From: Zafaria cholistanensis
Lineage (GTDB): Bacteria; Actinomycetota; Actinomycetes; Actinomycetales; Micrococcaceae
Length of the DNA: 49,201 bases
Assembly: GCF_008580665.1 (NCBI RefSeq)
Contig: NZ_BKDJ01000006.1
Coordinates: 1 to 49,201 of the forward strand
Direction: 5' to 3'
Of the stretch, positions 16,483 through 26,341 are shown piece after piece. The notes under the pieces are model-generated. The model saw only the letters and a list, made by a program, of their open reading frames with translations, searched no databases and was not told where the DNA came from. Made by a program: the position numbers and the translations under genes. Positions within the stretch are counted from its first letter, which is position 1, and the number at the start of each line of letters is the position of its first letter.

Positions 16483-17772
16483 TCAGAGGACGGGAAGTAC
16501 TTCAAGCCCACCCAGGTACGGACGCAGCGCGGCAGGAACGTTCACCGAGCCGTCGGCGTTCTGGTGGTGCTCAAGGATCGCGACAATCCAGCGGGTGGTC
16601 GCCAGCGTGCCGTTGAGCGTGGCCACGGCGCGGGTGCCCTTGCCCGGCTTGCCGTCCTCCCCGGGCACGCGCTCGCGGATGTTCAGGCGGCGGGCCTGGA
16701 AGGTGGTGCAGTTGGAGGTGGAGGTCAACTCGCGGTAGGCCCCCTGGGTCGGGACCCACGCCTCGCAGTCGAACTTGCGCGCCGCGCTCATGCCCAAGTC
16801 GCCGGCGGCGGTGTCGATGACGCGGTACGGCAGCTCCACCTTTGCCAGCATCTCCTCCTCCCAGGCCAGCAGGCGCTGGTGCTCGGCGGCGGCGTCCTCG
16901 ACGGAGCAGTAGATGAACATCTCCAGCTTGTTGAACTGGTGCACGCGGATAATGCCGCGGGTGTCCTTGCCGGCGGAACCGGCCTCGCGGCGGTAGCAGG
17001 AGCTCCAGCCGGCGTAGCGGGTCGGGCCGCCGGACAGGTCAAGGATTTCGTCCGCGTGGTAGCCGGCCAGGGCCACCTCGGAGGTGCCCACCAGGTACAG
17101 GTTGTCGCGCTCGAGCCGGTAGATCTCGTCGTCGTGGGCGACGTCGAAGCCGGTCCCCTGCATGGTTTCCGGGCGCACCAGCGTCGGGGTGATCACCGGG
17201 ATGAAGCCGTTGGCCACGGCCTGGTCCAGCGCCATGTTCATTAGCGCAATCTCAAGCCGCGCCCCGACGCCCTTGAGGAAGTAGAAGCGCGAACCGGAGA
17301 CCTTGGCGCCGCGCTCCATGTCGATCGCGCCGAGCAGCTCGCCGATTTCCAGGTGGTCGCGCGGCTCGAAGCCGGCCGTGGAGAAGTCGCGCGGGGTGCC
17401 GACGGTCTTGACGACGACGAAGTCCTCTTCGCCGCCGGCCGGGGTCCCCTCCTGGATGAGGTTGGGGATCAGCCGCTGCAGCCGCTCGAGTTCGGCCTGG
17501 GCGGCACTTGAGGCCGCGTCGGCGGCCTTGACCTGCGCGGCCAGTTCCTGCACCTCGGCCAGAAGGGCCTGCTTCTCCTCGCCCTTGGCCTGCGCGACCT
17601 TCTTGCCGAAGGCCTTCTGCTCGGCGCGCAGGGCCTCGAAGCTGGCAATCGACTCGCGACGGGCGGCATCCGCGGCCAGGATCTGGTCGATCAGGGATTC
17701 GTCGGCCCCACGGTCCCGTTGCGAGGCGCGGAACAGCTCGGGATTCTCTGCGAGTTCTTTAACGTCGATCAC
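16483..17772 (-). CDS. serS: seryl-tRNA synthetase
   Basis: 429 aa class II synthetase. N-terminal two-helix coiled-coil arm (~25-105, Ala/Glu/Gln-rich), catalytic core with motif 2 ([17 protein letters not shown], then [11 protein letters not shown]) and motif 3 ([18 protein letters not shown]). GTG start at 17772 has no Shine-Dalgarno; TAGGCT lies 6 nt upstream, indicating a leaderless mRNA. Divergent from the lipid kinase gene 40 bp away. Confidence 0.97.
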   Translation of the reverse strand: MIDVKELAENPELFRASQRDRGADESLIDQILAADAARRESIASFEALRAEQKAFGKKVAQAKGEEKQALLAEVQELAAQVKAADAASSAAQAELERLQRLIPNLIQEGTPAGGEEDFVVVKTVGTPRDFSTAGFEPRDHLEIGELLGAIDMERGAKVSGSRFYFLKGVGARLEIALMNMALDQAVANGFIPVITPTLVRPETMQGTGFDVAHDDEIYRLERDNLYLVGTSEVALAGYHADEILDLSGGPTRYAGWSSCYRREAGSAGKDTRGIIRVHQFNKLEMFIYCSVEDAAAEHQRLLAWEEEMLAKVELPYRVIDTAAGDLGMSAARKFDCEAWVPTQGAYRELTSTSNCTTFQARRLNIRERVPGEDGKPGKGTRAVATLNGTLATTRWIVAILEHHQNADGSVNVPAALRPYLGGLEVLPVL

Positions 17773-17778
17773 GCCCCA

Positions 17779-17784
17779 AGCCTA
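17779..17784 (-). promoter_or_regulatory. -10 box of a predicted leaderless serS transcript
   Basis: TAGGCT on the minus strand 6 nt before the GTG of serS. Confidence 0.55.
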
Positions 17785-17812
17785 CCGAATGGCCACTAGG
17801 GTAAAAGGCATC

Positions 17813-18997
17813 ATGCCGATCGATACCTTCGTGGTGGTCCTGGTCTTCGTCGCCGTGGTGGTCGCCGCGGCGGGCTGGTGGTCCGTGCGCCGGCTCGAGG
17901 CGCCCCTGGCCCTGCTGGAAGCGGCTCCGGCGGAGCGCATCCCCGAAGGTCCGCCGCCCCGCGTGGGCCTGATCCTGAACCCCTCCAAGCACCATGCCGG
18001 GCGGGCCGAGGCGGCGCTGCGCGCCGGCTGCGCCGCCGCCGGCTACGCACCTCCCCTGGTCTTCCCCACGACGGTGGAGGATCCGGGCCGGTCCATGGCG
18101 CTGGAGGCCCTGGCGGCCGGATGCACCCTGCTGGTGGCGGCGGGCGGGGACGGCACGGTGCGCGAGGTCGCCGAGGTCCTGGCCGGGGATTCCGCCGGTC
18201 CGGACCTTTGGTCCACCCGCCCCGCGGCCGTGCCGGCGGCCGCCGCGGAGGGCCTGCGGCATGAGGGCGGGCCGGGCGGTGGGGCCGGGCAGCCGCCAAC
18301 GCCCCGAACCCCTTCCGCGCGGGAGGCCGCGACGCTGGCGGTCCTGCCGCTGGGCACCGGAAACCTGCTGGCACGGAACCTGGACATTGGGGTGGACGAC
18401 ATCGACGCCGCCGTGCATACGGCCCTCTACGGGGCCACCCGGGCCGTGGATGCGGCCGCGTTCGCCCTGGAGCGCGCCGACGGCCGCCGCGACGGGAACG
18501 TGTTCCTGGTAATGGCGGGCATCGGCATGGATGCCGATGTCATGAGCGACACCCGCCTCAGGCTAAAGTCCCTGGCCGGGCCGGTCGCATACATCGAGGC
18601 CGGGCTGCGGCACCTCTCCGGCCAGCGCCGCAGCGTCGACATGTCCCTCGACGACGGCCCGGTCCAGCGCCGCAGGGTCCGCTCGGTGGTGTTCGCCAAC
18701 TGCGGGAAACTCCAGGCGGGGCTGGAGTTCGTCCCGGATGCGCGGATCGACGACGGCCTGCTGGACATCGTGGTGATGAGTCCGGGCTCGATCGGCGGCT
18801 GGGTGTGGATTGCGGCGAAGACGGCGTTCCGGCACCGCGGATCGATCCCGGTGATCGAGTACTATCAGGCGCGCAAGGTCCGCCTGTCCGTGCCGGAGCC
18901 GATCAGCGCGCAGCTGGATGGCGATCCGGTGGGGGAGATCCGGGCCCTGACGGTCTGGGTCCTGCCCCGGGCATTGCGCGTGCGCGTCCCCGGTTGA
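17813..18997 (+). CDS. diacylglycerol kinase-family lipid kinase
   Basis: 394 aa. One N-terminal membrane helix (residues ~6-24), then the DAGK catalytic domain: LILNPSK, the nucleotide-binding AAGGDGTVREVAEVL, LPLGTGNLLARNL and the C-terminal beta domain with QLDGDPV. Likely phosphorylates diacylglycerol or a related lipid at the membrane. A low-complexity insert (~130-165, Pro/Ala/Gly) separates GGDGT from the LGTGN loop. Start ATG 17813 chosen for the membrane helix; 17789 is possible. A TAGGGT box at 17797-17802 lies 10 nt upstream, so the leader is very short. Confidence 0.88.
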   Translation: MPIDTFVVVLVFVAVVVAAAGWWSVRRLEAPLALLEAAPAERIPEGPPPRVGLILNPSKHHAGRAEAALRAGCAAAGYAPPLVFPTTVEDPGRSMALEALAAGCTLLVAAGGDGTVREVAEVLAGDSAGPDLWSTRPAAVPAAAAEGLRHEGGPGGGAGQPPTPRTPSAREAATLAVLPLGTGNLLARNLDIGVDDIDAAVHTALYGATRAVDAAAFALERADGRRDGNVFLVMAGIGMDADVMSDTRLRLKSLAGPVAYIEAGLRHLSGQRRSVDMSLDDGPVQRRRVRSVVFANCGKLQAGLEFVPDARIDDGLLDIVVMSPGSIGGWVWIAAKTAFRHRGSIPVIEYYQARKVRLSVPEPISAQLDGDPVGEIRALTVWVLPRALRVRVPG

Positions 18998-19047
18998 GCC
19001 ACGCAGGCCGGGTCCCGCCGGAGTGGCGGATCAACCGGGGCAGCGGG

Positions 19048-19983
19048 TCAGCCGAGGTGGGCCTTGAGCTGGGCCACCCAGGCCGCGGCCTGCGCGAACG
19101 CCTCGTCCGTGTTGTGCCGGGCCACCGAGGCCCCCGCGTTGGGGGACCTGCCCACGGACGGGTACGAGCCCAGGAAACGCACCCCGGGGCTGATCCGGTG
19201 CAGGCCGGCGAGCGCGTCCGCCATGCGGGCCTCGTTGATGTGCCCTTCGGCGTCGACGGAGAAGAAGTAGGACCCGAGCGCTTCACCGGTGGGCCGGGAC
19301 TCGATGCGGCTGAGGTTCACCCCACGGGCGGCGAACTGGTCCAGCAGGTCCATCAGGGCTCCGGGGTGGTCCTCCGGCAGCGGGACCACCACGGTGGTCT
19401 TGTCGTTGCCGGTGGGCGCGGGGATCCTGCCGGGCTTGGACACCAGCACGAAGCGCGTCACGGCCCCGGCGGTGTCCTCGATGCCGCGGCGCAGGATGTT
19501 CAGGTGGTTGCGCTCGGCCACCAGCGGCGCGCAGATGGCGGCGTCGTAGTGGTTCTCCGGGTCCAGCAGGCCCAGGGCGCCGGCGGCGGTGGAGGATGCC
19601 GGCAGGAAGTCGTGGCCGGGCAGGTTGGCCTCGCACCAGTGGCGGGTCTGGGCGTAGGCGTGTCCGTGGGTGGACACGGTGCGGACCTGCTCAAGCGACG
19701 TGATCCCCTCCCGCGCGACGAGCACGAAGGTGATCGGGACCAGGACCTCGCGCACGATCTGCAGGGACTCGCCCGTGGCAATGGCGTCCAGCGTCGCGGA
19801 GACCCCGCCCTCCACTGAGTTCTCGATGGGGACCATCGCAAAGTCCGCGGCCCCCGAGCGCACCTTATCCAGCGCGGTGTTCACGGACGTCGAGGGCACG
19901 CGTTCGGCGGCCTCGACGCCGGGAACCTGCATCAGGGCCGCCTCGGTGAAGGTTCCCGCCGGCCCCAGGTAGGTGTAGGTCAT
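19048..19983 (-). CDS. pheA: prephenate dehydratase
   Basis: 311 aa. Converts prephenate to phenylpyruvate for phenylalanine synthesis; feedback controlled through its ACT domain. Signatures: YLGPAGTFTEAAL, VPIENSVEGGVSATLD, TRFVLV (threonine of the TRF motif), and ACT domain with PGALMDLLDQFAARGVNLS and RIESRPTGEALGSYFF. ATG overlaps the rhodanese stop by 4 nt (ATGA), so the two are translationally coupled. No chorismate mutase domain, as usual in actinobacteria. Confidence 0.97.
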   Translation of the reverse strand: MTYTYLGPAGTFTEAALMQVPGVEAAERVPSTSVNTALDKVRSGAADFAMVPIENSVEGGVSATLDAIATGESLQIVREVLVPITFVLVAREGITSLEQVRTVSTHGHAYAQTRHWCEANLPGHDFLPASSTAAGALGLLDPENHYDAAICAPLVAERNHLNILRRGIEDTAGAVTRFVLVSKPGRIPAPTGNDKTTVVVPLPEDHPGALMDLLDQFAARGVNLSRIESRPTGEALGSYFFSVDAEGHINEARMADALAGLHRISPGVRFLGSYPSVGRSPNAGASVARHNTDEAFAQAAAWVAQLKAHLG

Positions 19984-20306
19984 CGGACGTTGGGCTCCAG
20001 CCCGTTTTCGCTGGCCATGGGCAGGCCCGCCTCAAGCCAGGCGCCGGAACCGCCGGCGATGTTGAAGACGGTGTACCCCTGGGCGGACAGCCACGCGGCA
20101 ACCTGCGCCGAGCGTCCCCCCGAGCGGCAGATGACGTAGGTGTCCTCGTCCGGGTCGAGTTCGGCCAGGCGCTCGGGGACCTCGTTCATGGGGATGTGGA
20201 GTGCGCCGGTGACGTGGCCCTCGACCCACTCGTAGTCCTCGCGCACATCCAGCACCTTCGCGCCGGCCGGAACCTCGGTGACCTCGACGGTCTCAAACAC
20301 GCTCAT
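19980..20306 (-). CDS. rhodanese-like domain protein
   Basis: 108 aa single rhodanese domain: KVLDVREDYEWVEGHVTGA, active-site loop CRSGGRS and YTVFNIAGGSGAW. A sulfurtransferase or thiol-binding protein; partner unknown. ATG 20306 is preferred because AAAGGA is spaced 5-6 nt from it, while the ATG two codons upstream directly abuts that site. Coupled to pheA, an unusual metabolic pairing. Confidence 0.92.
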   Translation of the reverse strand: MSVFETVEVTEVPAGAKVLDVREDYEWVEGHVTGALHIPMNEVPERLAELDPDEDTYVICRSGGRSAQVAAWLSAQGYTVFNIAGGSGAWLEAGLPMASENGLEPNVR

Positions 20307-20367
20307 CGTCATCCTTTCGGTGGGGGCCGGCCGTCCCGCCGATAGAGTGGGAACCGCAGCCGAACCG

Positions 20368-20384
20368 GTCCCATTTTATGGGAC
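20368..20384. promoter_or_regulatory. inverted repeat in the divergent rhodanese/amidase promoter region
   Basis: GTCCCAT-TTT-ATGGGAC, 7-bp arms, containing a TAAAAT hexamer on the minus strand that could be a -10 for the rhodanese-pheA operon. Candidate operator over a promoter. Confidence 0.4.
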
Positions 20385-20447
20385 GATCTTTTGCGGGTCG
20401 GCGCGGCAGGGTACGACGGCGCGCTGTCCGGGCAGGAGGCACAGGGC

Positions 20448-21851
20448 ATGGAACTGCACGAGGCCGGGGCCGTTGCCCTGCGGGACCTGCTCGCCGCCGG
20501 GGACCTTTCCGCCCGTGAGCTCGCCCGGCACTACCTGGACCGCATCGCGGAACGGAACCCCCGGCTGGGCAGCTTCGTGACGGTCACGGCGGAGCGGGCG
20601 CTTGAGGAGGCCGCCGCCGTGGACCAGGCGTTCGTCCGGGCCCGCCATGCGGATCACCCCCTGCCCCGGCTGCACGGTCTCCCGCTGGCCTGGAAGGATC
20701 TCCTGGACGTCGCCGGGGTGCCCACCACCTGGGGTTCGGCGGCCCTCGCCTCCGTGCCCGCCGCGGCCGATGATCCCCTGGTCGCTTCCGTCCGGGCGCA
20801 GGGGGCGGTGGGACTGGGCAAGACGCAGGTGCCCGAGTTCGGCCTGACCTGCCATTCGGAGAACCTGGTGGCCCCGGCCGCCCGCAACCCCCTCGATCCC
20901 TCGCTTTCCCCGGGCGGATCCTCCGGCGGCAGCGCCGCCGCGGTGGCCGCCGGCCTGCTCCCGTTCGCCCCCGGTTCCGACGGCGGGGGCTCGATCCGCA
21001 TCCCCGCGGCGGCGTGCGGGCTGGTGGGGCTCAAGCCCGGGCTGGGGGCCGTCCCCTCGGACCTGTCCAGGGGAACCGAGGACGCCTACGGGGCACCCCG
21101 GCTGGTGGTGTCCGGACCGCTGGCCCGCACCGCCGCGGACGCCGCCCTGCTGATGGATGCCCTCTCCGGGGCCGCCCCCGGCACGGAACCGCACCTGGAC
21201 GCGGCCAGTGCCGCGACACCGGCCGGTGGGCGAACGCTGCGCATTGGCCTGAGCGTGCGCTCGCCGTTCGAGGCGCACCTGCCGATCGAGCTGGATCCGG
21301 AAGCGCGCGCGGCGCTGGACGCCGCCGTCGTGCTGCTGGAGCGCGCCGGCCACCGCGTCGAGGAGACGGACCTGCGCTACGACAACCGCTACCATCCGGC
21401 CTTCCGCACGGTGTGGACCTCCGCGCTGGCGGACCTGGAGTTGCCCCCGGGCGCGGAGGAGCGCCTGGGGCCCTTCGCCCGGCACTTCCGGGCCCGCGCC
21501 CTGGCCCGCCCGAAGGGGCAGCGGCTGGGGGCCGCCCGGCTGCTGGCGAAGATCGCCGGGGACTGCCGCATCCAGTGGGCGCAGTACGACGCCGTGCTCA
21601 CGCCCGCCCTGGCCCAGACGCCCCGCCCGCTGGGGTACTTCACGGCATTCGACCCCGAGGAGGACTACCGGCGGCAGTGCCAGTTCACCCCGTACACCTC
21701 GATGGTGAATGTGGCGGGCGTGCCGGCGGTCACCGTTCCCACGCACAGGACGGCGGCGGGGCTGTCCATGGGAGTGCAGCTGATTGGACGCCGCGGCGCG
21801 GAGGCGGAGCTGCTGGGCCTGGCAGCGGAACTCGAACTCGCCGGCAACTAA
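20448..21851 (+). CDS. amidase (amidase signature family)
   Basis: 467 aa. Ser-cisSer-Lys hydrolase: catalytic Lys in LAWKDLLDVAGVPT, the Gly/Ser signature SPGGSSGGSAAAVAAG holding both serines, then SDGGGSIRIPAA. C-terminal VNVAGVPAVTVP is typical. Substrate unknown: amide or amino-acid amides, or a GatA-like paralogue, although no gatB/gatC are nearby. AGGAGG 9 nt upstream fixes the start; an earlier in-frame TTG lacks a ribosome site. Confidence 0.92.
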   Translation: MELHEAGAVALRDLLAAGDLSARELARHYLDRIAERNPRLGSFVTVTAERALEEAAAVDQAFVRARHADHPLPRLHGLPLAWKDLLDVAGVPTTWGSAALASVPAAADDPLVASVRAQGAVGLGKTQVPEFGLTCHSENLVAPAARNPLDPSLSPGGSSGGSAAAVAAGLLPFAPGSDGGGSIRIPAAACGLVGLKPGLGAVPSDLSRGTEDAYGAPRLVVSGPLARTAADAALLMDALSGAAPGTEPHLDAASAATPAGGRTLRIGLSVRSPFEAHLPIELDPEARAALDAAVVLLERAGHRVEETDLRYDNRYHPAFRTVWTSALADLELPPGAEERLGPFARHFRARALARPKGQRLGAARLLAKIAGDCRIQWAQYDAVLTPALAQTPRPLGYFTAFDPEEDYRRQCQFTPYTSMVNVAGVPAVTVPTHRTAAGLSMGVQLIGRRGAEAELLGLAAELELAGN

Positions 21852-21871
21852 AGCAGCTGGCCGGCCCGGTT

Positions 21872-21926
21872 CCGGCGTCCCCCGCGCGCTGTACCTGGAA
21901 GCGCTGGCGGGCGCGCGGGACTCCGG
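21872..21926. terminator. imperfect hairpin between convergent amidase and DUF4190 genes
   Basis: GTCCC(CC)GCGCGC (21877-21889) pairs with GCGCGCGGGAC (21911-21921), extended by CCGG/CCGG, loop of about 21 nt. Plausible bidirectional terminator without U-run. Confidence 0.35.
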
Positions 21927-22003
21927 CGCCTGGCGGTCGGCGTGAAGCAGGGGAAGCGGAGCCGGGGCGGGACGGCTGGACCGGCAACGCTAAACCGGGA
22001 ACG

Positions 22004-22756
22004 CTAGACCGAGAATTCGGCCCCGGAGGTCGTGGAGAAGTACGGGACCGCCCCGGCGAAAAGGATGATCGCCAGGATGACCAGCAGGATTCCCAGGCCG
22101 ATCGTCACATAGCCCATGATCAGTCCGGCCAGGGCCATGCCGCGCCCGGCCGGCTCCCGCTTCAGCGCGATGTGCCCCAGGACCACGGCCGCGATCTGGG
22201 TGAAGAAAGTGGCGCCGAGTGTCGCGATGGACACGATGCCCAACACCATGGAGATCAGGCTCAGCGTCCTGGCCGGGGGGGCCTGGTAGCCGTAGCCGGC
22301 CCCGGGCGCGCCGTAGCCTCCCGGGTACGGCGCTCCCGCACCCAGATACTGCTGGCCGGTGGCCGCGGTGCCCGGGTACGCCGGAGGCTGGTTCTGCGGG
22401 CTTTGGTATTGGGGGCCCGGATACTGCGCCCCGGGATACTGCGCCCCGGGATACTGTGCACCGGGATACTGCGCACCCTGGTAGGGCATACCCTGGCCCG
22501 GGTGGGCGGGATGCGCCTGCGCGCCGTCGCCGCCGGCACTGTCCCGGCCTGCGGCGTGCTGGTGTCCAGGCTCCTGCTGGCCCGGGGCGGCGAAACTCCT
22601 CTCCGCCGGGGAGGCAAAGGTGTCCCCACCCTGCGGGCGGACGGGCGGGGCGGGCGGCAGGTTGTCCGGGGCCGGCGCGGCAGCCGTTTCGGGAGTGGCC
22701 TCCGGGATACGCCTGGTTTCCGGTTCGTTGGCCGACTGGCCGTTTTCCTGCGTCAT
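22004..22756 (-). CDS. DUF4190 membrane protein with Pro/Gln-rich cytoplasmic tail
   Basis: 250 aa. The first ~160 residues are disordered, rich in Pro, Gly, Gln and Tyr, with four exact GAQYP pentapeptides; the C-terminus has two membrane helices in the DUF4190 arrangement (SLISMVLGIVSIATLGATFF, then GHIALKREPAGRGMALAGLI and a last hydrophobic stretch). Function unknown; in actinobacteria such proteins often carry long low-complexity tails. ATG 22756 has GGGAG 7 nt upstream. Confidence 0.85.
   Translation of the reverse strand: MTQENGQSANEPETRRIPEATPETAAAPAPDNLPPAPPVRPQGGDTFASPAERSFAAPGQQEPGHQHAAGRDSAGGDGAQAHPAHPGQGMPYQGAQYPGAQYPGAQYPGAQYPGPQYQSPQNQPPAYPGTAATGQQYLGAGAPYPGGYGAPGAGYGYQAPPARTLSLISMVLGIVSIATLGATFFTQIAAVVLGHIALKREPAGRGMALAGLIMGYVTIGLGILLVILAIILFAGAVPYFSTTSGAEFSV
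22418..22477 (-). repeat. 15-bp in-frame tandem repeat (4 units, GAQYP)
   Basis: Four nearly identical 15-bp units encoding GAQYP inside the DUF4190 gene; two differ by a silent change. Typical slippage-prone coding repeat. Confidence 0.85.
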
Positions 22757-22799
22757 CGCCACTCCCTCATCGGATCCGTGCCTCCTGTATATGCCAGTC

Positions 22800-22998
22800 T
22801 AGGCGCCGAGGGGCCCCGGCCGGGCGCAGCGAGGTTGGGGAGGGGCCGACGACGCTAGGCGCCGAGGGGCCCCGGCCGGGCGCAGCGAGGTTGGGGAGGG
22901 GCCGACGACGCTAGGCGCCGAGGGGCCCCGGCCGAGCGCAGCGAGGTTGGGGAGGGGCCGACGACGCTAGGCGCCGAGGGGCCCCGGCCGAGCGCAGC
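22800..22998. repeat. 56-bp tandem minisatellite, about 3.6 copies
   Basis: Units at 22800-22855, 22856-22911, 22912-22967 and a 31-bp partial at 22968-22998. Units 1-2 are identical; units 3-4 share a G-to-A change (GGCCGAGCGCAGC instead of GGCCGGGCGCAGC). Each junction carries CTAG, a stop on both strands. The unit contains GCCGAGGGGCCCCGG, which also forms the left arm of the terminator at 26471. It fills most of the 308-bp gap upstream of the M4-like gene. Confidence 0.95.
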
Positions 22999-23064
22999 AG
23001 GGCGGGGGAAGGTGTTCGGCAGGCTCCCACCCAATGTTCAGGAACGGCTGGTTGGGTAGAAGCC

Positions 23065-24573
23065 ATGGAACCGCTCCCCCACCGCCAGGTTGTCCCCATC
23101 CATCTGTTGGAGCACCTGGCCGCCTGCGACAGCCTCGGTCCGGCTCCCACGCGGCTGTCCCCGAACCTGCCGGAACGGGGCCTGCCGGAAACGGACCTGC
23201 CCGAACCGGCCCGCCCGGGTCCGGCAGGGCAGTTCACCCCAGCGGAGCGCAGCCGGATCGCCGAGGCCGCGCGGCGCACGCTGCTGCTGGACCGGGCACT
23301 GCGCCACGGCCCTCTGGAGACTCCCGTGGAGACCACAGAGCCCCCGCTTCCCGGCGGCGCCCACGGTCCCGTCCGGGTGGTGTCGGATGCGGCGCATTCC
23401 GAGTTCCTGCCCGGCACCACGGTCCGCACCGGGGCCGGACGGTCCCCGGAAGAGGAGCATGCCGGCCTTTCGCTCAGCGAGGCCTGCCCGGAGGCGGCGG
23501 AGCGGGCCTTCGAGGCCCTCGGGGCCGCCCGGGACTGCCTCTCAGACATGGCCCGGATCGTGGACGGACTCGAGGCACTCAAAACTTTTTCGGCCGGCCC
23601 GGCCGCGGCCGGGCCGGGGGCCACCGTGGATCCGTGGGCGGTTGCGGATCCGTGGGCGGTTGCCGGTCCATGGGCCGCCTCCCCTTTCCCGGGCGGCGAA
23701 GTGTCCCCTATCGGCGAAAAGGCACTCGAGCGGGCCGTGGGCCGGCTGCCCCTGCAGGCGACGGTCCGCTTCGGCAACGGCTACCAGAACGCCTTCCGGG
23801 CGGGCACCGCCGTCGTGCTCGGCGAGGGCGACGGATTGGTGTTCGGATGCCTGGCCGCCTCCCCCGGCGTGGTGGGGCACGCCCTGGCGCACGGACTGCT
23901 GCGCCATGCCGGCACTGCTGAAGCGGGGCCTCCATACGGCGGTGCCCGCCACGAAGTCGGCACCGGGCACGGATCCGGCACGGGAGGTGAATCCGGCACG
24001 GCATATGGTTCCGGCGTCGGGCACGACGGCGGCCAGCCGGGCGCGCTGCGCGTCTCCTTCGCGGACGTGGTGGGGGTGCTGGTGGAGCAGCACGCTGCCG
24101 GGCACACCGCGGACCAGGCCTCGTGGCTGCTGGGCGAGGGCCTGTTCACCGACCGCGTCGGGGCGCGGGCCCTGCGGTCCCTGGCCGCACCCGGCACCGC
24201 CTACAACGACCCGCTGATGGGCCGGGACCTCCAGCCGGACCACATGGACGGCTACCTCGAAGCCGTCGCCGGGCACGGCGCCCACCTGAACGCCGGCATC
24301 CCCAACCGGGCCTTCCATCTGGCCGCGACCGCGCTGGGCGGGTACGCCTGGGAACGCGCCGGCGCCATCTGGCTCGCCGCGGCCCTGTCCCGACCGCTGC
24401 CCGCGGATGCCGGCTTCGCCCTGTTCGCCCGGCGGACCGTGCACGAGGCCGGACGGCTGTTCGGGGCCAAGTCGACCGAACAGTCCGCCGTACGCGCGGC
24501 CTGGGCCGCCGTCGGCGTCCCGGCGGGGACCCGGACCGGCGCCGGACCCGCCCGGGCGGGGGCCGCCCTGTAA
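23065..24573 (+). CDS. M4 (thermolysin-like) peptidase homologue, catalytically inactive by sequence
   Basis: 502 aa. The C-terminal half aligns with protealysin-type M4 peptidases: [47 protein letters not shown], and [20 protein letters not shown] (catalytic His, H407). However, HELTH is HALAH (H272-H276), removing the catalytic Glu, and the third zinc ligand (the Glu of NESxSD) is Val (V330, in RVSFAD). A Gly/His/Ser-rich insert of roughly 30 residues separates the two motifs, and a DPWAVA repeat lies near residue 190. No signal peptide, like other protealysins. The frame is intact, so a pseudo-enzyme (scaffold or inhibitor-like role) is possible. Start has a weak AGAAG. Confidence 0.8.
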   Translation: MEPLPHRQVVPIHLLEHLAACDSLGPAPTRLSPNLPERGLPETDLPEPARPGPAGQFTPAERSRIAEAARRTLLLDRALRHGPLETPVETTEPPLPGGAHGPVRVVSDAAHSEFLPGTTVRTGAGRSPEEEHAGLSLSEACPEAAERAFEALGAARDCLSDMARIVDGLEALKTFSAGPAAAGPGATVDPWAVADPWAVAGPWAASPFPGGEVSPIGEKALERAVGRLPLQATVRFGNGYQNAFRAGTAVVLGEGDGLVFGCLAASPGVVGHALAHGLLRHAGTAEAGPPYGGARHEVGTGHGSGTGGESGTAYGSGVGHDGGQPGALRVSFADVVGVLVEQHAAGHTADQASWLLGEGLFTDRVGARALRSLAAPGTAYNDPLMGRDLQPDHMDGYLEAVAGHGAHLNAGIPNRAFHLAATALGGYAWERAGAIWLAAALSRPLPADAGFALFARRTVHEAGRLFGAKSTEQSAVRAAWAAVGVPAGTRTGAGPARAGAAL

Positions 24574-24605
24574 CCCGCCCTCCCGGGGAGGGCAGCCAGG
24601 GCGGG
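24574..24605 (+). terminator. possible terminator after the M4-like gene
   Basis: CCCGCCCT (24574-24581) pairs with AGGGCGGG (24598-24605), with a competing inner GCCCTCC-CGG-GGAGGGC hairpin. No U-run. Confidence 0.45.
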
Positions 24606-24686
24606 CGCTTCCGCTGCGGGCGGACGCGCCGCGAAATGTTTACACACATCACACCGCGCATTGGCCGGGCATGCCAAGCTGTCCCC

Positions 24687-26327
24687 ATGGCCGATAACCG
24701 TGCGGGCACCGTTGCCCTTCCCCAGGACCTGATCGACATCGACGCGGTGCGAGGCGCGTACTTCGACACCATCCCGGATCCGTCCGACCCCTCCCAGCGG
24801 GTCGCGTTCGGGACGTCGGGCCACCGCGGCACCTCGCTGAAGGGCTCTTTTAACGAGAACCACATCGCGGCGATCACGCAGGCGATCGTGGAGTACCGGG
24901 CCGGACAGGGCATTACCGGGCCGCTGTTCCTGGGCAAGGACACCCACCTGCTCTCCGGACCCGCCCAGGACACCGCCCTTGAGGTGCTGGCAGCCAACGG
25001 GGTGACGGTGCTCTGGGAGGCCGGCGGCGCCTACACCCCCACTCCGGCCGTCTCCTACGCCATCCTCAGCCACAACACCGAAACCCGCGGCGAGCCGCAG
25101 GCGGACGGCATCGTGGTCACCCCCAGCCACAACCCGCCCGCCGACGGCGGCTTCAAGTACAACCCCCCGCATGGCGGACCGGCGGACTCGGACGCCACCG
25201 GCTGGATCGCCGCCCGCGCCAACGAGCTGCTGGAGGCCGGGCTGAGCGGCGTCCGCCGCCTGCCGCTGGAGCGGGCGAAGGCGGCCGAAACGGTCCAGTC
25301 CTACGACTTCATGACCCCCTACGTCGAGGACCTGCCCTCCGTGCTGAACATCGCGGCCATCCGCAACGCCGGCGTGCGCATTGGCGCCGACCCGATGGGC
25401 GGGGCCTCGGTGGATTACTGGGGCCGCATCGGCGAGGTCCACGGGCTGGACCTGACCGTGGTGAATTCCAGCGTGGACCCGCGCTGGGCCTTCATGACCC
25501 TGGACTGGGACGGCAAGATCCGCATGGACTGCTCCTCCCCCGCGGCCATGGCCTCGCTGATCGCCCAGCGCGAGAAGTTCGACATCGCTACCGGCAACGA
25601 CGCCGACGCGGACCGCCACGGCATCGTCACCCCGGATGCCGGGCTGATGAACCCCAACCACTACCTCTCCGTGGCGATCGACTACCTCTACCGCCACCGG
25701 CCGGGATGGCCGGCCGGTGCCGGGGTCGGCAAGACCCTGGTCAGCTCGTCGATGATCGACCGCGTCGCGGCGGGCCTGGGCCGCAAGCTGGTGGAAGTCC
25801 CGGTCGGGTTCAAATGGTTCGTGCCGGGCCTGCTCGACGGCAGCGGGGTCTTCGGCGGGGAGGAATCCGCCGGCGCCAGCTTCGTGCGCCTCGACGGCAG
25901 CCCGTGGTCCACGGACAAGGACGGAATCCTGCTGGCGCTGCTGGCCTCGGAGATCCAGGCCGTCACCGGGTCCTCCCCCAGCACGCTCTACGCCGGGCTG
26001 ACCGCGAAGTACGGGGCGCCGTCGTACGCCCGCATTGACGCCGCGGCCACCCGGGAGCAGAAGGCCGCGCTGGCGAAGCTCTCCGCCGCCGACGTGACCG
26101 CCACCTCGCTCGCCGGCGAGCCGATCACCGCCAAGCTCACCACGGCCCCGGGCAACGGGGCCCCGATCGGCGGACTGAAAGTGACCACCGAGAACGCCTG
26201 GTTCGCGGCGCGCCCGTCCGGCACCGAGGACGTGTACAAGATCTACGCCGAGTCCTTCAAGGGGCCGGACCACCTGGCCCAGGTGCAGGCCGAGGCCAGG
26301 GAACTGGTGGATTCGGTCATCGCATAG
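24687..26327 (+). CDS. pgm: phosphoglucomutase (alpha-D-glucose phosphate-specific)
   Basis: 546 aa, the normal length. Interconverts glucose 1- and 6-phosphate. FGTSGHRG near the N-terminus, the phosphoserine loop [15 protein letters not shown], metal loop [10 protein letters not shown], sugar loop GGEESAG and phosphate-binding [13 protein letters not shown] are all present. No Shine-Dalgarno; CAAGCT lies 6 nt before the ATG, a weak match to the leaderless -10 pattern seen elsewhere in this window. Followed by repeats and a terminator. Confidence 0.97.
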   Translation: MADNRAGTVALPQDLIDIDAVRGAYFDTIPDPSDPSQRVAFGTSGHRGTSLKGSFNENHIAAITQAIVEYRAGQGITGPLFLGKDTHLLSGPAQDTALEVLAANGVTVLWEAGGAYTPTPAVSYAILSHNTETRGEPQADGIVVTPSHNPPADGGFKYNPPHGGPADSDATGWIAARANELLEAGLSGVRRLPLERAKAAETVQSYDFMTPYVEDLPSVLNIAAIRNAGVRIGADPMGGASVDYWGRIGEVHGLDLTVVNSSVDPRWAFMTLDWDGKIRMDCSSPAAMASLIAQREKFDIATGNDADADRHGIVTPDAGLMNPNHYLSVAIDYLYRHRPGWPAGAGVGKTLVSSSMIDRVAAGLGRKLVEVPVGFKWFVPGLLDGSGVFGGEESAGASFVRLDGSPWSTDKDGILLALLASEIQAVTGSSPSTLYAGLTAKYGAPSYARIDAAATREQKAALAKLSAADVTATSLAGEPITAKLTTAPGNGAPIGGLKVTTENAWFAARPSGTEDVYKIYAESFKGPDHLAQVQAEARELVDSVIA

Positions 26328-26341
26328 CCAAACGCGTCTTC

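Noticed and set aside
22800-22998. CRISPR array
   Set aside because: Repeats are directly adjacent without spacers, 56 bp long, and no cas genes are near.
22911-23777. Minus-strand frame over the repeats and the M4-like gene
   Set aside because: Antisense to a frame with clear M4 homology and made of low-complexity Arg/Ser/Pro sequence.
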